A DNA stretch of 64,000 nt from assembly GCA_903934285.1 (NCBI GenBank), contig CAIZNN010000102.1:1-64000 (forward strand). The letters run 5' to 3'. Below, one piece after another: positions 20,111 to 31,382 of the stretch; the first letter of the stretch is position 1; every line of letters starts with the position of its first letter. Under the pieces are notes generated by a model. The model was not told the DNA's origin. It ran no database searches and was given only the letters and a program-made list of their open reading frames with translations. The translations under genes were made by a program, and so were the position numbers. The DNA is from Akkermansiaceae bacterium. GTDB taxonomy: Bacteria > Verrucomicrobiota > Verrucomicrobiia > Verrucomicrobiales > Akkermansiaceae.

Positions 20111-21142
20111 ATGCCAATTGCCACCCCTGCCCAATACCGTGCCATGCTGGACGCCGCCCAACAAGGCGGCTATGCCTATCCGGCGGTCAACGTCACCTCC
20201 ATCATCACCATCAACGGGGCGCTCCGCGCGTTTGCGGAAGCCAAGTCCGATGGCATCATCCAGGTTTCCACCGGCGGCGGCAAGTTCGCCTCCGGCTCCA
20301 GCGTGGGCGATGAGGCGTTCGGCGCCATCGTGTTAGCCGAAGCCGCCCACCGCCTGGCGGAGAAATACAACGTGCTGGTGGCGCTGCACACCGACCACTG
20401 CCAGCCCGGCAAGGTCGAGTCGTTCCTGCGACCGCTGCTCGACGCCTCGCGCCAGCGCCTCGCCGAGGGCAAGGGCCCGTTGTTCCAAAGCCACATGCTG
20501 GATGCCTCCGAACTGGCGCTGGCCGACAACATGGAGCTTTCGAAGCAACTGCTCAAGGAATGCGCCGAACTGGACATCATCCTGGAAGTGGAAGCCGGCG
20601 TGGTCGGTGGTGAGGAAGACGGCCACGACACCTCCGGCACTCCCGCCGACAAGCTCTACACCACCCCGGAGGACATGCTCACCGTCTATGAGACGTTGCA
20701 ACCACTGGGCCGGTTCCTGTTTGCCGCCACCTTCGGCAACGTCCACGGCGCTTACAAACCCGGTGCCGTCAAGCTCATGCCCACCATCCTGCGCGATGGC
20801 CAGAAAGCCGTCACCGACAAACACGGTGCCGGCGCCGAAATGGACCTCGTGTTCCACGGCGGATCCGGCTCGGAACTCAGCGACATCCGCGAGACCCTCG
20901 ATTACGGCGTGGTGAAAATGAACATCGACACCGACACCCAATACGCCTTCACCCGCCCCATCGTCACCCATATCTGCCAGAACATCGAGGGCGTGCTCAA
21001 AATCGATGGCGAAGTCGGCGACAAGAAAGCCTACGACCCGCGCGGCTATCTCAAAAAGGCCGAAATCGGCCTCGCCAACCGCCTCAAGGACGCTTGCGAT
21101 GACCTGCGGTCCACCGGACGCACCATCGCCGGCACCGTCTGA
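20111..21142 (+). CDS. fba: Class II fructose-bisphosphate aldolase
   Basis: VNVTSIITINGALRAFAEAKSDGIIQVSTGGG; HTDHCQPGK; GGSGSELSDIRETLDYGVVKMNIDTDTQYAF. Confidence 0.95.
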   Translation: MPIATPAQYRAMLDAAQQGGYAYPAVNVTSIITINGALRAFAEAKSDGIIQVSTGGGKFASGSSVGDEAFGAIVLAEAAHRLAEKYNVLVALHTDHCQPGKVESFLRPLLDASRQRLAEGKGPLFQSHMLDASELALADNMELSKQLLKECAELDIILEVEAGVVGGEEDGHDTSGTPADKLYTTPEDMLTVYETLQPLGRFLFAATFGNVHGAYKPGAVKLMPTILRDGQKAVTDKHGAGAEMDLVFHGGSGSELSDIRETLDYGVVKMNIDTDTQYAFTRPIVTHICQNIEGVLKIDGEVGDKKAYDPRGYLKKAEIGLANRLKDACDDLRSTGRTIAGTV

Positions 21143-21157
21143 CCTAACATGTTTCAC

Positions 21158-21194
21158 GGGGGCGGTCCTGGCATTTGCCGGGGCCGCCCCTTTT
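21158..21194 (+). terminator. Candidate intrinsic terminator downstream of fba
   Basis: GC-rich hairpin gggggcggtcctggc-att-tgccggggccgcccc followed by tttt. Confidence 0.65.
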
Positions 21195-21284
21195 CGCATG
21201 AAACCGCTGGCGCGCGGCACCTAACATTGCATCCCGCCCTCCGAGGCCATCGTGCGCAAGAACCACCAATTTTCCCATTTGGCC

Positions 21285-21440
21285 CAACGGGCCAATATCC
21301 CTTAGCCCAGGCCATCGGCCTGGGGGGCCGCGATATGGAGGCGACCGTCGCGCCCCGTTGGGGCACATGGCACCATTAGAATGACCTAACACACCCGGGC
21401 CGGTGGGCCGGGCTAAGGACCCTGGGGCCGTTGGCCCCCA
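21285..21440. repeat. Cluster of short GC-rich hairpins
   Basis: ggcccaacgggcc, cccaggccatcggcctggg, cccgggccggtgggccggg, ggggccgttggcccc in about 150 bp. Confidence 0.65.
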
Positions 21441-21541
21441 AGCCGCCTGTTCCAGGTGCTGCCTCAAACGCGCTATCGACGGGTTTGGCTTGCCACCGCC
21501 GCCTTCGTGGCTTAGTCATCGCAGCTCCAAACCACCTACCG

Positions 21542-22318
21542 ATGTCCACTACCAAAAAAACCGACGAACACCCGCTCGCCAACATCCTGATCAATGTGAT
21601 CGTGCCGGTGGTGATCCTCAGCCTGTTCAGCAAGGATCCGGCGTTGCAGGAATTGCTCGGCAAAGCGGTCCGGCCCTGGCATCTCGGCCCGGTCAAGGCC
21701 ATCATCATCGCCCTCACCCTGCCCGTGGGCTACGGCATTTGGTATTTCGCCAAAACCCGCAAGCCGAATTTCTTCTCCGGCCTGGGCCTGCTGTCGGTGC
21801 TCCTAACCGGCGGGCTGACCCTCTACCTGTGGAATAAGGACGGCACGGTAAAACCCGATGCCGGCCTGCTGTTTGGAATCAAGGAGGCGCTCATTCCGCT
21901 GATGCTCGGCATTGCCATCCTGTGGTCCCAGCGCACGGCCACGCCGCTCATCCGGGTGTTTCTCTACAACGACACGATCTTCGACATCGCGCGAATCGAA
22001 GGCCGCATCGCCGAATTGGCGGCGCAACCCGGCTACGCGAAATTGTTAGGCGGGGCCACCCGCTTGTTCGCCGCGTCGTTTTTCCTGAGTGCGGTGATGA
22101 ACCTCGGCCTCGCGCAATGGTTCTTCCGCGGCTTCGACGCGCATGCCATCGATGCCCTTGAGGTGTACAACGGCATCATCGCCAAAATCACCGGCTGGGG
22201 CTTTGCCGTCATCGGCGTCCCCATCCTGGTGTTTTTGTTCTTCACCTTGCTGCGCCTCCTCGCCGGCTTGCGCCGTCTCACCGGCCTCGCCGATAATGAG
22301 TTGATGCTGCCACGGTAA
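21542..22318 (+). CDS. VC0807-like membrane protein
   Basis: LANILINVIVPVVILSLFSKDP...LTGGLTLYLWNKDGTVKPDAGLLFGIKEALIPL. Confidence 0.65.
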   Translation: MSTTKKTDEHPLANILINVIVPVVILSLFSKDPALQELLGKAVRPWHLGPVKAIIIALTLPVGYGIWYFAKTRKPNFFSGLGLLSVLLTGGLTLYLWNKDGTVKPDAGLLFGIKEALIPLMLGIAILWSQRTATPLIRVFLYNDTIFDIARIEGRIAELAAQPGYAKLLGGATRLFAASFFLSAVMNLGLAQWFFRGFDAHAIDALEVYNGIIAKITGWGFAVIGVPILVFLFFTLLRLLAGLRRLTGLADNELMLPR

Positions 22319-22344
22319 GAGCGCCGCGACCAGACGACCTCGGC

Positions 22345-22629
22345 TCAATCGGCGAGATTATCCACGCGCTGGGCCAATTCGATGTCGAGATTGGTCACCC
22401 CGCCCTCGTCATCGGTGGTCAGGCGCAAGGTCACCTTGGTGTGGCGGATGAGGATATCGGGGTAGTGCTGTGCCTCATCGGCAATCTCGGCAAGATCGTT
22501 GACGAAATCGATGGCGTCCATGAATTCCTCGAACTCCACAGTCCGGGTGATGGCCTTTTTTTCATACTCCCACTCGGGGCATTTTTTTAATGCGGCAGTG
22601 AGATCATCATCATCGAGCAGTTCTGACAT
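22345..22629 (-). CDS. phhB: Pterin-4-alpha-carbinolamine dehydratase
   Basis: KKAITRTVEFEEFMDAIDFVNDLAEIADEAQHYPDILIRHTKVTLRLTTDDEGGVT. Confidence 0.85.
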   Translation of the reverse strand: MSELLDDDDLTAALKKCPEWEYEKKAITRTVEFEEFMDAIDFVNDLAEIADEAQHYPDILIRHTKVTLRLTTDDEGGVTNLDIELAQRVDNLAD

Positions 22630-22764
22630 GTTGTGTTACGGGGGAGGCGGTTCGCGACAAGACTGCGGTGGCTGGTTTGCACTTGGCAAGCGCCCGTTTC
22701 AAATCTTGCGTAAAAAAATTCATCGTGGATTGCATCCGGCGCTGGGATTGGGTAAATTCCGCTC

Positions 22765-23211
22765 GTGAAACCGCTCTTCGTTGCTCTCGGGTTGGGATTG
22801 CTGGCATCGTCCTGTGCCCCGTCCACGCCGCAGACGCGCATCCAGCAACACCCGCAACAGTTTGCCGCACTCAACGCCAAAGAACAAAGTCTGGTCCAGC
22901 GCGGCGAGCTCGCCAAGGGCATGTCGCCGGATGCCGTGCTTCTGGCCTGGGGCTCGCCGTCCATGCGCTATGAGGGGTACCAGAAAGGCCGCGCGGCACA
23001 GCGGTGGGACTACACCGCCGCGCACCCGGTTTACACCAACCAGTACTTCGGCGCTTACAGCTTCGGCGGCTACGGCCACTACGGTCACTATGCCTACCCC
23101 TACTCCGGCTACGGCTTCGGCTTCGGCCCGGAGGTGGCATACCTGCCCTATTGCAAGGCCAGTGTCTGGTTCGTGGACGGCCGGGTTGATGCGTGGGAGC
23201 GCCTCCGCTAA
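22765..23211 (+). CDS. Small lipoprotein, hypothetical
   Basis: Signal with lipobox-like LLASSCAPS; GMSPDAVLLAWGSPSMRYEGYQKGRAAQRWDY. Confidence 0.7.
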   Translation: MKPLFVALGLGLLASSCAPSTPQTRIQQHPQQFAALNAKEQSLVQRGELAKGMSPDAVLLAWGSPSMRYEGYQKGRAAQRWDYTAAHPVYTNQYFGAYSFGGYGHYGHYAYPYSGYGFGFGPEVAYLPYCKASVWFVDGRVDAWERLR

Positions 23212-23284
23212 GGGCGGCCTGCCGCCACACAAGCGGCTTGCTTTTCGTTTCAGAGCGGGTACCCTCTCGCCACTTCCCCCGAAC

Positions 23285-23959
23285 ATGAGCATCAAACCAA
23301 CCCTTATCCTCGCCGCCGCCGCAGCCCTTGCCGGGTTGTCGTCATCGTGTAACATCCAACCCGGCGGATCCGGCCTCGCCGCCTATCACGCCTACGACCT
23401 GCCGACCAAGCTGCCGTCCAATCCGGGCAACGTCCGGGTCAAGGTGTCGCTGAGCAAGCAACGGGCCTACGTGATGGAAGGCGCAACGGTGCTGCTGGCC
23501 ATGCCGGTGTCCATCGGCACGACCGCCACGCCCACGCCGTCGGGCAATTTCACCATTTTCAGCAAGGAGCAGAAACACCGCGCGGCCACCCACGGCTACG
23601 CCTACAGCGGCGGCGAGGTGAAACAAACCTTCCTTGCCAAGAAGCCCACCGGCTGGTCATTCAAAGGCACGCCCATGCCGTATTGGTGCGAGTTCAAGCC
23701 CAACTACGGGTTCCATACCGGTTGGGTCAAACACCAACCCTGCACCCACGGCTGCATCCGCATGCATGAAAACCTCTCCCCCAAGTTCTTCCGCCTCGTG
23801 CGCACCGGCACCCCGGTCAATATCGCCTATTCCCAAGCCGAAGACGCCACCGTCACCGTCCCGCTGCCCCCCGATGCCGGCCCGCTGCCGGATTACCAAG
23901 GCTCGATGTATGTCGGCGATGGCTATTTCTCCCAGCACAAGGCGCCAAACTTCAATTGA
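23285..23959 (+). CDS. L,D-transpeptidase (YkuD family)
   Basis: VKVSLSKQRAYVMEGATVLLAMPVSIG...TPSGNFTIFSKEQ...HTGWVKHQPCTHGCIRMHENLSPKFF (HGCIR motif). Confidence 0.9.
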   Translation: MSIKPTLILAAAAALAGLSSSCNIQPGGSGLAAYHAYDLPTKLPSNPGNVRVKVSLSKQRAYVMEGATVLLAMPVSIGTTATPTPSGNFTIFSKEQKHRAATHGYAYSGGEVKQTFLAKKPTGWSFKGTPMPYWCEFKPNYGFHTGWVKHQPCTHGCIRMHENLSPKFFRLVRTGTPVNIAYSQAEDATVTVPLPPDAGPLPDYQGSMYVGDGYFSQHKAPNFN

Positions 23960-23983
23960 CCTAACAGCCTAGCGGCATTCTCC

Positions 23984-24018
23984 CACCACGCCCTGCCGGT
24001 CCACCGGCGGGGCGTTGT
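23984..24018. terminator. Candidate terminator hairpin between convergent genes
   Basis: caccacgccctgccgg-tcca-ccggcggggcgttgtg, then atttgtt. Confidence 0.55.
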
Positions 24019-24025
24019 GATTTGT

Positions 24026-24658
24026 TCAGCACAGCCCGCCAAGCAGCCGCAGGGCCAGCACCAGCAAAGCCAAGCCGAAGAGCGCATCGAGCCAGCGCGC
24101 CGCCGCGCGATAGCCGCGCTTGAGCGGCGGCCACTGGAGGGCCCACGCCCAGGCAATCCACAGCGTCAGCCCCTCGATCACAATCACCCCGCCCAGTGCC
24201 AACGGCCACCACCCCGGGTGGTCCGGGGTGAGAAAGGGTGCCGCCACCGCCGCAAAAAACAATGCGACCTTTGGATTCAACACGTTGCAAAAAAATCCCC
24301 GCCGCCAAAACCCCATCGCCGCGCCGCCGCTCACTCCCGCCACCCCGAGTGCCACCTCAGGCAGCGGCCGCCACGCCGCACGCAGCAATTGGCCGGCGAG
24401 CCAGCCGAGGTAAACCGCTGCCGCAGCCCGCAGCGAGCAAGCCAGCAACGACGCCCCGCCTAACAACAGCGACGCCCCGCTCATGGCCACCGCCGCGTGC
24501 AACACCAACCCGCACGCAATCCCGGTAGCGATCCAGCTGCCAGCCCGGCCACCGCTCGCCAACGACGTCCGGGTCAGCAGCAGCATGTCCGGCCCCGGGC
24601 TGAACTGCCCGAGCGCCGTCACCCCGGCAAACACCGCCAATTCCGCCACGGCATTCAC
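24026..24658 (-). CDS. LysE/RhtB family amino-acid exporter
   Basis: FAGVTALGQFSPGPDMLLLTRTSLASGGRAGSWIATGIACGLVLHA; FCNVLNPKVALFFAAVAAPF; GTG start. Confidence 0.85.
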   Translation of the reverse strand: MNAVAELAVFAGVTALGQFSPGPDMLLLTRTSLASGGRAGSWIATGIACGLVLHAAVAMSGASLLLGGASLLACSLRAAAAVYLGWLAGQLLRAAWRPLPEVALGVAGVSGGAAMGFWRRGFFCNVLNPKVALFFAAVAAPFLTPDHPGWWPLALGGVIVIEGLTLWIAWAWALQWPPLKRGYRAAARWLDALFGLALLVLALRLLGGLC

Positions 24659-25029
24659 GATGCTTTCACGGCTGCCACATAATCCACCACCGCCCGCACT
24701 TGCGCCGCCCCGATATCCGAGCTGCACTGGGTCTTGAGACAGCCCGCAGTCCAGCGGCCCACATCGATGTTGCAAGGCAGCTTGTAGGCATGGCACTCGG
24801 CACATTTCAGCATGTACACCTCATGCCCGCGCTGCAACTGGGCCAACGCTTTGCCGCTCTTGGCGGCCATCGCCGGATGCGGATTGGGCACCTCGGAAAT
24901 CCCGCCCTCGGCCGGATCGCCGCCGCCCAAATCGCCCGGATTCCCTCCCCCGCCAGCCCCCGGGCCGGCGCAGGAAATCAGCCCGGCTCCTGCCATGCCC
25001 GCCATCAGCCATAAAATCCACCGTCGCAT
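24655..25029 (-). CDS. Small c-type cytochrome-like lipoprotein
   Basis: Lipobox LISCAG; CAECH heme-binding motif. Confidence 0.7.
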   Translation of the reverse strand: MRRWILWLMAGMAGAGLISCAGPGAGGGGNPGDLGGGDPAEGGISEVPNPHPAMAAKSGKALAQLQRGHEVYMLKCAECHAYKLPCNIDVGRWTAGCLKTQCSSDIGAAQVRAVVDYVAAVKAS

Positions 25030-25229
25030 GCCGGCAGCCTACGCCACTCCACCGCCCCAGCTCAACCAAAGAAATCACGCCCTGCCCGCCACCCAAACGC
25101 TTTGACAAATCCCCCGTCCTCCCTATGCTTAGCCGCCTCACCCTGCAGCACCTTGAAATTCACCTCCCCTGCCTCCTGCCCTCTTCTCTTCGTTCATCGT
25201 TAGAAGTTCAGCGTTGAATGCTCAATGTC

Positions 25230-25397
25230 CGACCTCCGACCTCCGACCTCCGACCTCCGACCTCCGACCTCCGACCTCCGCCCTCCGACCTCCGCCCTCC
25301 GCCCTCCGCCCTCCGCCCTCCGACCTCCGCCCTCCGACCTCCGACCTCCGACCTCCGACCCCCGACCTCCGCCCTCCGCCCTCCGACCTCCGACCTC
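25230..25397. repeat. 7-bp tandem array, 24 units of CGACCTC/CGCCCTC
   Basis: 24 in-register units ending 5 bp before the acnA ATG at 25403. Confidence 0.95.
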
Positions 25398-25402
25398 CCC
25401 CC

Positions 25403-28219
<2,817 letters not shown>

Positions 28220-28229
28220 CGAAGCCACC

Positions 28230-28715
28230 TCAGCACTGCAGCTCCCTAACAAACCCGTCGGGCGTTGCCGGGGAAAGCACCACCGTGCGCTTGTCGAAGC
28301 GCAACACCACCGCGTCGTTCGGGTTGGTGACAAACGCCCGGTAATGACCCAGCGCCTTGCTCCAATACCAGCCGCTGAAGGAAAACGCGCCGCCATTGCC
28401 GCAGGTCCGCAGGCTCTTGCACATCGCATCGGGCACCACCTCAGCGGACTGCAACCCGGCGCGCGCCAGGCGCGTGGTCCAGAACAAGCGTTTGACCAGG
28501 ATGGCATCCTCGGCGATGGCATAACCGCGAATCATGAACGGCAGGCAGCCCGCCACCACGGCGACGGGCAGCCATCCCAGCACCCCACCTGACAAGCCAC
28601 CCGCCCCGCGCATCACCCAGGGCCGGGTTGCCAGCGTGATGCCAAGACACACCACGCTGAAAACCGCGGAAACCACCACCAACACTTTGCCCTGCCGGGC
28701 TTGATAGGTTTTCAT
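28230..28715 (-). CDS. Membrane protein with bacterial PH-like domain
   Basis: Two N-terminal TMs then YAIAEDAILVKRLFWTTRLARAGLQSAEVV...HYRAFVTNPNDAVVLRFDKRTVVLSP. Confidence 0.6.
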   Translation of the reverse strand: MKTYQARQGKVLVVVSAVFSVVCLGITLATRPWVMRGAGGLSGGVLGWLPVAVVAGCLPFMIRGYAIAEDAILVKRLFWTTRLARAGLQSAEVVPDAMCKSLRTCGNGGAFSFSGWYWSKALGHYRAFVTNPNDAVVLRFDKRTVVLSPATPDGFVRELQC

Positions 28716-28724
28716 GATGAGCCG

Positions 28725-29630
28725 TCACAACAAATCCCTGCCAACATAAGTACCCGGCTTGGTGGTGCGGGCCACGCCGATTTTCACCCCGGCCTCAATC
28801 GAGGTGTTGACACCTGTTCTAACACCATCGCCGAGCACCGCGCCGAACTTGAGGCGCCCGGTATTGACCGGCTGGCCATGGATCATCGAAACGTGTTGGC
28901 GGCCGTCGTGACGGTGGTTTTCGGTGCAGGTGCCCGCCCCGAGGGTGACGTGCGCACCGATGATCGAGTCGGCCACATAGCATTGGCGCGAGACGCAGGA
29001 ATTGGGATAGATGATCGAGTTTTTCACCTCCGCGCCGTTGCCGACATAACAATTCGCGCCGATGCTGGTGGCGCCGCGGATGTAGGCATTGGGACCGATC
29101 TGGCTGTTAGGACCGATGAGCACCGGCCCGTTGATGACCGTTCCGGAATGGATCACCGAGCCCTTGGCCAGACGCACATGCCCGGTGAGCGTGGCCAGCG
29201 GGCTGACCTCGCCCAGCATCGCGGTTTCATCCATCATGGCGAGGACTTCCTCATTCATGCGCAGCAAGTCCCATGGGTAAACGACCGGAAAACAACCCGC
29301 CTCGGTGACGATGCGCTCAACGCATTCGTCGGGATCGGCCCCGCCTTTCCACGCCAGGATATTACCCTCCGCATCGCAGAGCCGGGCGGAATTGGGATTG
29401 CGGGCAAGCAGAAGCATGGCACCCAATTCAATCCAATTGTCAAGCGGCACGCGGATGGTCCGCGGGCAGGCGTCTGCAGGGTCAACCAACTGGAATCCGG
29501 CGCGCGATAACTCCGCGGCGAGCAAATCGCGCATCGGCAGGTTGGCAATCAAACAGGCGCCCAGTTCACGATTCGCGGTAATCGGTGCACACAGGGCCGG
29601 ATTTCGCGGTGGCAGCAAGGTGGCTTGCAT
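28725..29630 (-). CDS. Left-handed beta-helix nucleotidyl/acetyltransferase-like protein
   Basis: Hexapeptide repeats GPVLIGPNSQIGPNAYIRGATSIGANCYVGNGAEVKNSIIYPN; GDGVRTGVNTSIEAGVKIG. Confidence 0.75.
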   Translation of the reverse strand: MQATLLPPRNPALCAPITANRELGACLIANLPMRDLLAAELSRAGFQLVDPADACPRTIRVPLDNWIELGAMLLLARNPNSARLCDAEGNILAWKGGADPDECVERIVTEAGCFPVVYPWDLLRMNEEVLAMMDETAMLGEVSPLATLTGHVRLAKGSVIHSGTVINGPVLIGPNSQIGPNAYIRGATSIGANCYVGNGAEVKNSIIYPNSCVSRQCYVADSIIGAHVTLGAGTCTENHRHDGRQHVSMIHGQPVNTGRLKFGAVLGDGVRTGVNTSIEAGVKIGVARTTKPGTYVGRDLL

Positions 29631-29672
29631 GGCTAAGGTAAATACATCACAGCTTCACCTTGGGCGCGAGGT

Positions 29673-29897
29673 TTATTTGCGGTTTTTCAGCGAAATCCCG
29701 ATCTCCCGGCCGCCGCAGGTTCGGCCTGCGATGCCCACCATCGCGGCGCGGCCGTGGATTGCCGCCCGCAAGCGCATCGGGGCGGCGCGGCTCAGCGCGT
29801 GGTCGGCGGGCGCCAACTCGGCGGTGAGTTGGAACCCGTCGCCAGCGGCGGCCACGGCATACCGGTAATGGTGAATCCCCCCCTCCGGCCACCTCAC
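29673..29897 (-). CDS. Small hypothetical ORF
   Basis: ORF only, lies between transferase and transposase on the same strand; weak. Confidence 0.3.
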   Translation of the reverse strand: MRWPEGGIHHYRYAVAAAGDGFQLTAELAPADHALSRAAPMRLRAAIHGRAAMVGIAGRTCGGREIGISLKNRK

Positions 29898-31015
29898 CCA
29901 ATCCCCTTCTGCAAATCCCTAACACTCCACAACACCCCGGCGGCGGCGGCCGCGTGGCCCCGCAGTTTCCTCGCCCCGCTCACCCGCTTCTCCCCGAACC
30001 GGTCCCGGCATGCCCGAAACACCCCGTCCACAAATGCACGACTCCCGATCACCGCCCCATCCGAAAAATACCTGACCCGCAACCGCAGCATCTTGCCCAG
30101 CGCCACATCCCGGCTCCGCTCAAGTTGTGTCAACTCCGCCTCCACTGCTTCTTTCTTCATTCCCTTCCTGACCACCTTCACTGCCAGTTTGCCGTCCCCG
30201 CCCGCCACCTCCTGCAACTTCTCCTCACCTTCCGCTAACAATAGCATCCGGTACTCCTTCGACACATTGCCCGCCCAGTGCCGCGCGTCCGCAGAATAGC
30301 CCTTATGTGCCATGATCGCCCGCACCAAGCCCGCGCGCGCCTTCTTGCCATTGCCGCGTGGCCCGCCGCCCATCGCCTCCCCATAACTGCTCCAGCGATA
30401 CTCCCCGGGATCCGCCACCATCCCCGCCCTAACCGGGTTTAAGTCGATATATGCCGCCATCGTGCGCGATGCCACCCCGTCTTCCACCAGCACGCTCTTG
30501 AACGCGTCCTCCCACAACCCGCCGCTGCGCCCGTGCTTGCGATTGTGCCATTGTGTGAAGCGCTGCAGCAACCCTTTCATGTATTCGCTCAAATCGTGCA
30601 TCCGGTAGCTGTAGCGCTCGTGCAATTCCCGCGCCAACGACTCGTTAGCCAGCCCGGCCGTCACCTGCTGCCGCACTTCCGCCAACTCCTTCGCCACCAC
30701 GCCCACCGCCGCCTGGTTGTAGATGCACCGCAGCCGTTGCAGCAACTCCCTGTCCGACAAGCCGCCCGCCGGCAACGGTGGCACCTCCAGCAGCAGGTGA
30801 AGATGATTGCACATGAAGCAATACGACAGCACCCGGCACCCGGAAAAATTTTCGTACATCCGCATGTAGGTCCGCAGTTGCTCCTTGTCCTCCTTCCCGA
30901 ACGCAAACCGCCGGTCCACCACCCGGCTCACGCAATGGTATATCACGGGCTTCTCCGTCGAGTCCTTCCACGGCGCAATGAATCGAGCACGCATGTTGTC
31001 AAACTGACATCGCAA
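29894..31015 (-). mobile_element. IS200-like/REP-associated (RAYT-type) transposase
   Basis: KPVIYHCVSRVVDRRFAFG; SYCFMCNHLHLLLEVP; MKGLLQRFTQWHNRKHGRSGGLWEDAFKSVLVEDG; AAYIDLNPVRAGMVADPGEYRWSSYGE. Confidence 0.9.
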
Positions 31016-31248
31016 GCCGCCATGTCAAGAACTTTTTCACAGCAGGAGACTTCACTAGACATCGGAGACTTCACTAGACATCTCAAACTGACATCGCAAG
31101 CCGCCATGTCAAGAACTTTTTCACAGCAGGAGACTTCACTAGACATCGGAGACTTCACTAGGCATCTTCACAGCAGGAGACTTCACTAGGCATCAGAACT
31201 TTTTCACAGTAGGAGACTTCACTAGGCATCAGAGACTTCACTAGGCAT
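30999..31248. repeat. 84-bp tandem duplication plus degenerate copies of GGAGACTTCACTAGRCATC
   Basis: Copies at 30999-31082 and 31083-31166 (one mismatch seen), then partial units to about 31248; each copy holds TGACAT...ATGTCA (31005-31027, 31089-31111). Confidence 0.9.
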
Positions 31249-31250
31249 CC

Positions 31251-31350
31251 GAAACCGGCAATGTGTAGTCGTTAGGTCTGATTCCTCGTCTTGGGTCTTG
31301 TCGTCTTGTCGTCTTGGGTCTTGTCGTCTTGGGTCTGAGGCGAAGCCCCG
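31251..31350 (+). repeat. Interspersed repeat copy A
   Basis: ccggcaatgtgtagtcgttaggtc...cgtcttggg...gtctgaggcgaagcc; inverted relative at 36427-36500. Confidence 0.7.
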
Positions 31351-31382
31351 TCGGGTGATGACGGCTGCCGGAGCCGCTGGTT

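Noticed and set aside
25214-25402. N-terminal RPPTSDL extension of AcnA as a real domain
   Set aside because: Better explained as a microsatellite in the leader; AcnA similarity begins after ATG 25403. Kept only as a question in findings.
30999-31248. Possible CRISPR array
   Set aside because: Repeats are a tandem 84-bp duplication plus truncated units with no unique similar-length spacers and no cas genes nearby.
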